From NCBI GenBank assembly GCA_900552655.1, contig USAE01000064.1, forward strand, positions 1 to 7,613: a stretch of DNA of 7,613 nucleotides. Direction: 5' to 3'. Source of the DNA: an uncultured Clostridium sp. (GTDB lineage Bacteria; Bacillota; Clostridia; TANB77; CAG-508). A program made the position numbers and the translations under genes. Positions within the stretch are counted from its first letter, which is position 1. The number at the start of each line of letters is the position of its first letter. This document shows positions 1 through 7,400 of the stretch, one piece after another. Under the pieces are notes generated by a model. The model was not told the DNA's origin. It worked only from the letters and a program-made list of their open reading frames with translations, and did no database searches.

Positions 1-21
1 TTTGCTACCCTTTTTATTTTT

Positions 22-93
22 CTAAACGTACTTGTGTGTGTGTGTGTGTGTGTGTACAGCGCCAAGGCTTACACGGTTTGCTTCGTTTCGCAT
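22..93 (-). other. Possible 23-codon leader ORF or 5' end of a phase-variable gene
   Basis: On the minus strand an ATG at 93-91 follows a GAGGG Shine-Dalgarno-like stretch (101-105), and a TATAAT box lies 24 bases upstream of the ATG. The frame reads MRNEANRVSLGAV, then alternating His-Thr from the CA repeat, and stops at TAG (24-22). Changing the repeat by one extra CA unit (or two fewer) would move translation into a frame that is open to the window edge. So this may be the switched-off 5' end of a gene lying to the left. Equally, it may be a chance ORF in a non-coding repeat-bearing block: the peptide matches no family I recognise. Confidence that it is translated is low. Confidence 0.2.
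33..55. repeat. (TG)11 dinucleotide microsatellite
   Basis: Eleven uninterrupted TG units occupy 33-54, followed by one more T. It is the only dinucleotide tract of this length in the window; shorter CACAC runs occur near 172, 310 and 1380. Tracts of this kind can change length by polymerase slippage. On the minus strand it lies inside the short ORF at 93-22. Confidence 0.95.
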
Positions 94-117
94 TTCTTTA
101 CCCTCGCTTTTTACTTT

Positions 118-123
118 ATTATA
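118..123 (-). promoter_or_regulatory. Candidate -10 box on the minus strand
   Basis: The minus strand has a perfect TATAAT (123-118), 24 bases before the ATG at 93. The -35 is poor: a TTAGAG lies 15 bases upstream, and a better TTTACA lies too far away (22 bases). The minus-strand terminator at 177-207 lies just upstream, so a new transcription unit starting here is plausible. In DNA this AT-rich a TATAAT can arise by chance. Confidence 0.3.
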
Positions 124-176
124 TCTTATATAACTTAGCTCTAATTGTAAATATAAGTTACCCTCACAACGCACAC

Positions 177-207
177 AAAAAAAGCTATACATTTTACGCA
201 TAGCCTT
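177..207 (-). terminator. Intrinsic terminator, minus strand
   Basis: Read on the minus strand, a 9-bp stem (204-196 paired with 192-184, two G-T wobbles, loop of 3) is followed directly by seven Ts (183-177). The stem can extend outward by pairing AAG with the first Ts. On the plus strand no comparable T-run follows, so orientation is minus. It lies about 45 bases after the stop codon at 254-252 and would end transcription of whatever gene that stop once belonged to. Confidence 0.75.
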
Positions 208-251
208 CTTTGCATTTATTATTTACATTTTTATAACATTTTGGTTTCCTA

Positions 252-341
252 TTATTTTAGCTTATATTCTACTTCGCTTTTTAACTTTTCTTTGCTTTCC
301 TTACAATCGCACACACCTATAAACTCTTGCAAATCCCCAAT
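252..341 (-). pseudogene. Probable 3' remnant of a minus-strand gene
   Basis: A minus-strand frame is open from 368 to the TAA at 254-252. Its last 29 codons (341-255) read IGDLQEFIGVCDCKESKEKL followed by KSEVEYKLK. This has the K/E-rich amphipathic look of a real protein C-terminus, unlike the low-complexity translation upstream of 342. No ATG or convincing Shine-Dalgarno sequence precedes it, only a TTG at 332-330. It ends in tandem stops (TAA TAG) and is followed by a strong same-strand terminator, as a genuine gene end would be. The 5' part appears to be missing where the KilA-N promoter region begins. I do not recognise the family. A small TTG-initiated gene or a chance ORF remain possible. 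Confidence 0.35.
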
Positions 342-386
342 TAAATAAATTATATTATTATAATTTGTTTATATATAAAAATATAG

Positions 387-415
387 TTGATATTTTCAAA
401 CATTTGTTTTATTAT
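387..415 (+). promoter_or_regulatory. Sigma-A-type promoter for the KilA-N gene
   Basis: TTGATA (387-392) and TATTAT (410-415) each match the consensus at five of six positions and are separated by the optimal 17 bases. Transcription would start near 422, giving a leader of about 30 bases before the ATG at 454. The -35 sits in a small inverted repeat (TTGA-N5-TCAA, 387-399) that could be an operator or could be chance. The surrounding DNA is very AT-rich, which raises the false-positive rate. Confidence 0.55.
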
Positions 416-436
416 TGTGTATATCTTGCATAGATT

Positions 437-443
437 GGAAGTG
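437..443 (+). promoter_or_regulatory. Ribosome binding site of the KilA-N gene
   Basis: GGAAGTG, a variant of the GGAGGTG Shine-Dalgarno core, ends 10 bases before the ATG at 454. It supports that start over internal ATGs, the next of which lies beyond the conserved N-terminal strand of the domain. Confidence 0.6.
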
Positions 444-453
444 AACTTTATTT

Positions 454-1314
454 ATGAAAAATGAACTTATAAAAACAAAAATAACAGTAAAAGACACCCC
501 TATAAGTGTTATTAGAATTGATAAAACAGATTTTATATCATTGACTGATTTAGCTAAATATCAAAATTCAAGTGATCCGTCTTTTACGGTAAAAAATTGG
601 TTACGAAGAGTTAGTACCATCGATTATATAGGACTTTGGGAGCAATTGCATAATACTAGTTTTAATTTGGTCGAATTCGACCAAATTAAAACTGAATATG
701 GCAAAAACTCTTTTGCTATGTCGCCTTCACAGTGGATAAAGAGAACAAATAGTATTGGAATAATTGCAAAAGGTGGCAGATATAGCCTTGGTACCTTTGC
801 ACATCCAGACATTGCTTTTGAGTTTGCTAGTTGGTTGAGTCCAGAATTTAAACTTTATTTAATAACTGAATTCGAAAGATTAAAATCAAAGGAATCTTAT
901 CAAAATAAAATTGAATGGTCCGTAAAAAGAGAACTATCTAAAACAAATTATATTATTCACACAGATAGTATAAAAGAATTTATCGTCCCAACATTAACTG
1001 AAAAACAGAAACAATATGCATATGCAAATGAAGCTGATGTTCTAAATGTTGCTTTATTTGGAATGACAGCAAAAGAATGGAGAAATAAAAATCCTGATAT
1101 TAATGGTAATATTCGAGATTATACCGATATTTTGCATTTAGTCGTTTTAGCAAATCTTGAAAATTTAAATGCTGAAATGATAACAAGTGGAATTCCTCAA
1201 AGCGAAAGAATTATAAAATTGAATAATACCGCCAAGAAACAGTTAGAATTGTTAAAAAATAATAGTAGCATTCGTAAACTAGAAAAAATGGATAGCCATT
1301 TAAAATTAGAATAG
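454..1314 (+). CDS. Stand-alone KilA-N domain protein
   Basis: Complete 286-residue protein ending in TAG. Residues about 15-145 form a KilA-N domain (Pfam PF04383): SVIRIDKTDFISLTDLAKY, the KNWLRR turn, GLWEQLHN, VEFDQIK, the SPSQWIKRTNSIGI helix, GGRYSLGTFAHPDIAFEFAS and the closing WLSPEFKLYLITEFERLK. KilA-N is a DNA-binding domain of phages and large DNA viruses. The C-terminal half (about 150-275; EWSVKRELSKTNYIIHTDSIK, ALFGMTAKEWR, NIRDYTD, ENLNAEMI) is the extension I know from chromosomal stand-alone members of gut bacteria; its role is unknown. There is no nuclease or peptidase motif, signal peptide or membrane segment. It has its own promoter and no co-directional partner; the next gene converges on it. 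No phage structural genes are visible, so it is probably an orphan phage-type gene acquired laterally. DNA binding is inferred from the family. A perfect 36-bp palindrome lies at codons 69-80. Confidence 0.93.
   Translation: MKNELIKTKITVKDTPISVIRIDKTDFISLTDLAKYQNSSDPSFTVKNWLRRVSTIDYIGLWEQLHNTSFNLVEFDQIKTEYGKNSFAMSPSQWIKRTNSIGIIAKGGRYSLGTFAHPDIAFEFASWLSPEFKLYLITEFERLKSKESYQNKIEWSVKRELSKTNYIIHTDSIKEFIVPTLTEKQKQYAYANEADVLNVALFGMTAKEWRNKNPDINGNIRDYTDILHLVVLANLENLNAEMITSGIPQSERIIKLNNTAKKQLELLKNNSSIRKLEKMDSHLKLE
658..693. repeat. Perfect 36-bp palindrome within the KilA-N gene
   Basis: The 18 bases AGTTTTAATTTGGTCGAA (658-675) are followed without a spacer by their exact reverse complement (676-693); the centre is the EcoRI sequence GAATTC. 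It fills exactly 12 codons (SFNLVEFDQIKT) in register, so the in-phase antisense frame reads the same peptide. Bases 657 and 694 do not pair. It could extrude as a cruciform, form a hairpin in mRNA or serve as a symmetrical protein-binding site. Confidence 0.97.
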
Positions 1315-1341
1315 CTCAAGATAAATTCCTTACTATAGAAA

Positions 1342-1378
1342 AGTAAACCTAGTATTTTGTTTTAATACTAGGTTTACT
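1342..1378. terminator. Intergenic hairpin, probable terminator between convergent genes
   Basis: A perfect 15-bp stem (1342-1356 with 1364-1378) encloses a 7-base T-rich loop. It lies 28 bases after the KilA-N stop and 64 bases past the stop of the minus-strand giant gene. On the minus strand the stem is followed by TTTCTAT, a moderate T-tract; on the plus strand it is followed by ACACACACTTAATTT, a poor one. It therefore probably terminates mainly the minus-strand gene and may act on both. The region 1379-1441 holds only weak 4-5 bp hairpins. Confidence 0.7.
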
Positions 1379-1441
1379 ACACACACTTAATTTAATTTTC
1401 TATTGGGAATTTAATCCCTATCTCTTAACCATATTAGAGAA

Positions 1442-4400
1442 TTACTCTCTTTTCTTTATTGCAAATAATATTATTACTACTCCTACTATGCTTAAAGTAA
1501 TCCATACTATTCCCATTTTCGTATTGTTACTTTTTCCTTCGCTTGCATAATATTTGTTTAAGTTATTTGCTTCTATTTTTTCATTTTCGCTTATCACCTC
1601 CTGCTTATTTGTGTCTAACAACTCTTCTTCGTTATATATTTGATATTCGTCTTTTTCTGCATTATATATACTTATATATCTTTGCTCTTGCAAAGAATTA
1701 TTAATTTCTGCATTAAAGTCCATGTTATTTTCTTTACTTTCATTCTCTTTAGATTCTTTTTTTAATGCTTCTTCTACTGGTGTTTCTTCTAGTTTATTTT
1801 GCAGCTTTATCGTTTCTTCATATTTATCTTGCATTTCCATATTTATCTTATCTGTATTTGTATAATTTCCTATTTCATAAAATTTCCCTTGTACATATTC
1901 CAATAAGCCTTTTGAAGTTTCATCTTTTACATTGTTATCTACTTTTTTATATTCTTCTATTATTTCTCCTGTTTGGTAATTAAATCTTATCTTATTACCA
2001 TTTCTATATACTGCTTCTATTTCATAATTGTTACTATTAATATTTTCAGCATTTTCCAAGTTATTTCCTATACTAGTAATATCTTTATTTACAAAATTTT
2101 CTGGATATTCTATTACTTCTTTTAAATCATATAATTTACCGTCTACTCCTAAAACTGTTTCATATTCTTTTCCATTATATGAATCTATAATGAAATTATT
2201 TGGAACAAATTTTATATCGCTATTTTTTAATTCTAACGAAACCGGTAAAGCATATAGTTTTCCATCTTTTACATACAATCGTATATCTTGTCTTACAACT
2301 CTACTTCCATCTTCTGACTCGATTTTTGAATATGTTTCATATGTTTTAACAATTTTTCCGTTATAATTAAATGTATAATGTGGTTCTTCTATTTTAGTTT
2401 CAACGTACTTCCCAGAAAAATTTTCTTTATTTGTAGTAAGTTCACCTGTTACAATATTTTCTTCATCTTTTGGTAAGTCTATACAAAATTTACTATCTAA
2501 AGCTGGATATTTTCCTTCTTTCAATACATTATAATCCCAGTAGCCTATCCAATTCATTTTTCCAGTGTAAGTTTCTTTACGTTTTAAATCTTCTTCTTTC
2601 AAGTAAGCAGCTTCAGGAATAAACATCGAATTTTTTCTATCTGGATTTTCTCCGTTTATTTTAGAATATTTATAAAAATATGTATCATTCAAATATTGAT
2701 TTTGATTTGGCATATTTCCAATTCCTAATGAAATTGAACTTATCTCTTCACTTACTAAATTTGTATCTACATAATTGCTATAAAAATATTTCTCTGGCAT
2801 ATATAACTCTTTTTGTATGTTTCCTATTAAGCCACCTACATTTGTCTTACTTTCTACATTTCCTCTAGCTGTATAGCATTCTTGCACACTAGATACCTTA
2901 CTGTTTGCAATCATTTCACCATTTTCTAAATATCCTATTATACCTCCCGCATTATTAGAATATGAAATTACATTAGAATTATTATATGCACGTGTAACAT
3001 TTCCCATTTCTAGTTTTCCTATATTTCCACCAACATTAGAATATCCTTCTACATCACAATCTATAGCTACAATATTAGTAGTATCTGCTCTAGTCACTCC
3101 AAAAATACTACCTACATTGCTACCAGTAGTACTAACTTTTGTACTAATTGCTTTACAATTAGCAGTACCATATACCTGTACTCCCAAAAGTCCACCTACA
3201 TTGTTTGAATTTGCTCCTTTTCCTTCTACAAAACTGTCATATATATAAATCTCATTTTGATTACTTTTTCCCGATATTCCTCCAATGTTATCTCCATATC
3301 CTTCAACTTTAATATTTGTTGCTTTAGATTTTATTACATTTTCGCTTTCACCATACATTCCTCCTACATAATTACCTTTTCCTACAATTGTACTATCTTT
3401 TATATTTACAAATTCTTGTCTTCCTGGATATCTCGTAAAAACTTTACCTATAACTCCACCAGTATAATTATTTCCAATAACTTCTGCATTACTAATATCT
3501 ATTTTTCCAATTGAAGAACTTGGACCACTCTCTGTATAACCTATCACTCCTGCTGTATAATCATTTCCTTCAACCCTTATTTTATCTGCATATATATTAT
3601 TTATTCTAGGAACTTTTAAAACATAGCCTATTAAACTACCTGTTTTGTCCTTTCCTTTGATCTCTATATTATTTTCATTAATGTTCTCTATTAAGTCTCC
3701 TCCATTTTCACCAATTATTCCAGTATTATTCATTTTAGGTGCTTCTATAGTAATATTATTAAAATCTACATTCCTCATCTTTCCATTCAGTTGTCCTATA
3801 ATTCCAGTCATATTGCCTTCTTTTGCATTTGTTATTTTAACATTTTCAAAATCAATATCTTCTATATTTGTTGATATTTCATTTATAAAGCCTGACTTTT
3901 CTTCATTAAGTACTATATCTATGTTTTCTAGTTTTTTCTTTCCGTTGTTACCTTCTAATCTTGCCATTGTAACATTAGTATTTATGTCTTTTTTTCCTTT
4001 AAAATTTATATCATTCATTAATTTATAATTTTGATATGTTCCTTTTTCTATACTTTGCCAATCTTCAAAATTATACAATTCTTTAAAAAACTGTATCTGA
4101 ATCTTTCCTTCTGCTTCTTTATTTTTTATTTCATTGTTTTCTTTGTATTTTATATCTATTATTTTATATGTATCATAATATTTACTAGGATTTGCTGTTA
4201 TAGTTATATATGTTTTTCCCGCATTATTGACTATCTTTTCAATGTTTACATTCATCCCATCAATATCTAATCCTACAATTTCTATTCCATTTGTATTTAT
4301 TACTACTATTTGCCCTGCTATTTCATTTACTGCGCTTTTCTCTACTACTATATTTTCTATTTTTAGTTCATTCGAAATCTCTAAATAGATATCTTCTTGT

Positions 4401-7400
4401 TTTTCTAATATTTCATTAGAATATGTCCCATCTTCATTTATTTTATTTAACTTTGGTAGTATACCTTTTTCAAGTTCACTATAATTAAAAGCATTTCCAT
4501 AATTTAAATTGCTATAAGTATTTTTATTTAACAGTTCTTTGGCAGATAATAATTTTATATTTGTTTCATAAGAGTCAGGTTCAATTAATCCATTTATCCT
4601 TTGGTTAGAATATGCATAATTTGTATTTCTTGCATCTCCACTTCCTAGTATTCTACCTAGTTTTGTATTTAATCTTGTAGTATATAAATTTCCTAAAGCT
4701 ATATTGTTTTTTGACATTGCAAAATTGCCTGTAGCCCCAGCTATACCTCCTGCATTGTAAACTTCTCCATTTATATTTATATAACTATATGAATTTATTA
4801 CTTCACTATAATTTGTTAATAACCCTACTATTCCTCCTGCATATCCTCCATCTATTTCTATATTACCTGTCGTATAACAATTTTTTATTGAAGAACGTAC
4901 TTCACTGGCTCCTATTAACCCACCTACACCTTCATAGTTAGTATTTTTAGTTTGAATTTTTACATTTGTTGCAAAACAATTCTCTACTTTTGCATAATTT
5001 GCAACGCCTATTAGTCCACCTATTCTAGTCCTAGACGAATTTCCTACATTATTTATTATAGTTACATTGTTTATACCACAGTTTATTACTTCTCCTTGTG
5101 CAAGTGCAATTAAACCTCCATGTGTAGTATTTTCTGGATTTCCTCTTTTAACTATAATTTTTATATTATTAGCGTAAATATTGCTTGCTTTATAGGCTTG
5201 TTGAATTATTCCTCCCCAACTTGTCACATTTTCTAGAAAAATATTTTCAAAATTAATATTTTTTATTTCATTTATCTCACCATAAATAATATACGCTGCC
5301 GTATTGTGTCTTACATTTTTTATAGTATGACCATTTCCGTCTATTGTTCCTTTTAAACTATTCCAAATGATTGCATCATTTGGATTATTTCTAAAATCTA
5401 AATCTTGCATTAAAATATAGTTTTCACTTGTTGACTTATTTATATCTTTCCAATCTTCTGTTGAGTTTACTTCTCTATAAAAACCTATATTTATTATCCT
5501 TTCTTTTTCTGCAAATTTTCTTGTATATTCTTTATTATATGCGCCTCTAGTAGATATACTAATTATTTCATAATTTGATACACAAATTATTGGATTACTT
5601 AGTATAGCAATTACTTCACTTTTTCCATTTTTGTATTCTTGACTCTCTATTTTACACTCTAAATTTTTTATTTTTATATTTGTAATAGTCTCTCCTGATG
5701 GGTTATTTACACTAAATTTTACTTTGGCTGTATTATTTGTATTTTCTAAAATTTCTGTTGATACTATATCTGGTAAATCCTTATCTTTTACTTCTGGTAA
5801 TTTTATGTATGCTTGTTTTGGCATACACTTTGGCCAATTTATTTGTGGATAATAACCTTGCTCTATTAAGTTTTCAACATTAAATTCTCCATCTGAATTT
5901 AATATTTGTTCTTGAAATGTTACATCCCACAATGCTAATGGTGTATTCTTCTTGTTCGCTGTATTCGTAAATATTTTATCTGCAAAGTAATATACATTTT
6001 CGGATTTATTGGCTACTCCTATTGTCGGTCCCAAACTAATTGTCACATTTTTTCCATATCCTACTGAATATAAATTTTTATTTATACCACTTTTCACTGA
6101 AAATGAAATAATATTTCCAACATTGTTGGCAGTTTTTATGTTATTTTCTACATCAACATTTATTAAACTAAATATATTTTCTATTGTTCCTTCATTATTA
6201 ACATTTACAACACCTATATCTCTATTTACATTTGTTTCATTAAACGGATATATTCCTTGTATATTTTCTCCATATGCATATCCATTTTTTATTGTTCCAT
6301 AATTTGTTCCTACTCCCATAGTAATTGCTCTTACTCCATATAAATTAGCATCTGATTCAATTACGAAGTTTTCTATTGTTCCGTAATTGCTATCTCCTAA
6401 TAACTTTATACCTATATTTGCTTTATTACTACTTTCTTTTAATATTACTTTAAAATTCGACACTTTTCCTTGGTTAGTACTAAATAATCCTACATATGAA
6501 TTTAATTCAGCTTCATTATCTAAATATATTTCTAGTTCAAAGTTTTCTATTATTCCTTGTTTTTCTATATTATTCATTAAACATATCCCTGTAGAAGTAT
6601 TTCTTATTATTTTGTTCCCATTAAAGTCTATCTTTCCTTTAAAACCATAGTTCCCAGTTCCAAACATAGCCTCATAACCCTTTGAATTTCTAAAGTCTAA
6701 ATCACAAAATACTATATAATTACCTTCTGGATTTATAGTTTGCCTATACTCTTCAAAGGAATTTATCCCCTTTATTTCTTTATCATTTTCTGTTGTAAAT
6801 TCGTATGAATCTAATTCATACTCTCTGTCATTTATTCGTATTGTTAAAACAAATTTATATGTATTATTAGTATTTACTTTAAATTTTTCTATTGTATGTA
6901 TATCTTTATTATATTCTTTTTCATTTATTAAAATATTATTTTCATATTCTTTTATGTAATATTTTTCTGTTTCATTTCTTTCGTCTATAATCTCTGCATT
7001 TATTACAGACACTAAATTATATTTAAATTTCTCATATGCAGTACTTTTATCTCCTAATTCTATTTGTACATCTTTTAAGTACATCCACGCATTTTCGTCA
7101 TTAATACTCTTTACTTCAAATCCTAACAAACCATCATTTTCTATTGCTATTGTATATTTATATTCACTCCAGCTTTCATTCACTTTATTAGTTATATCCT
7201 TTACTATTCTATTTCCACTATATATATTTATTTGCGCTTTTGCATCTTTCTTTATTTTAAAAGACATTGTTACTGTTTTTCCTACATATTCTGATAAATC
7301 ATACAAGTATCTTTGTCCTTGACCACCACTACTTTTACAATATAATTTTAATTCATTAGTCTTTTCATTATATTCTTTCCCATAATAGTTATGTGTATTA

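Noticed and set aside
1..138. Plus-strand frame open from the left edge to TAG at 136-138 (45 codons, Val-Cys repeats from the TG tract, hydrophobic)
   Set aside because: No start is visible. The composition mirrors the microsatellite and T-rich DNA, and nothing resembles a known protein end. It cannot be excluded as the tail of a gene from the left, but it is not supported.
158..314. CGCACAC with similar flanks at 161-176 and 299-314, considered as a short repeat or attachment site pair
   Set aside because: Only seven bases match continuously and the flanks diverge. No integrase or terminal repeat is present.
624..812. Minus-strand 62-codon ORF across the KilA-N gene
   Set aside because: It is antisense to a well-conserved domain, has no ribosome binding site, and its peptide resembles no known family.
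454..1314. KilA-N gene as part of a resident prophage
   Set aside because: No integrase, structural or lysis genes are visible in the window, and the neighbour is a host-type surface protein. An orphan gene is the simpler reading, though DNA to the left is unseen.
1404..1450. Small hairpins (GGGA...TCCC; AGAGA...TCTCT overlapping the stop of the giant gene)
   Set aside because: Stems of 4-5 bp with no T-tract are too weak to call terminators beside the 15-bp hairpin at 1342-1378.
2820..3540. Recurrent CCACCTACATT-like DNA words considered as a CRISPR-like or tandem DNA repeat
   Set aside because: They are the codons for the NVGG rung starts, in frame, irregular in sequence and spaced by protein rungs (about 81-96 bases). 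This is protein repeat structure, not an array.
1765..6650. Plus-strand ORFs of 60-130 codons lying opposite the giant gene
   Set aside because: They are Phe/Leu/Ile/Ser-rich antisense shadows of an AT-rich repetitive gene, lack ribosome binding sites, and match nothing recognisable.
7304..7306. TTG as the start of the giant gene
   Set aside because: The frame continues without a stop for 102 more codons to the right edge, and those codons form the first half of the jelly-roll domain. The true start is off-window.
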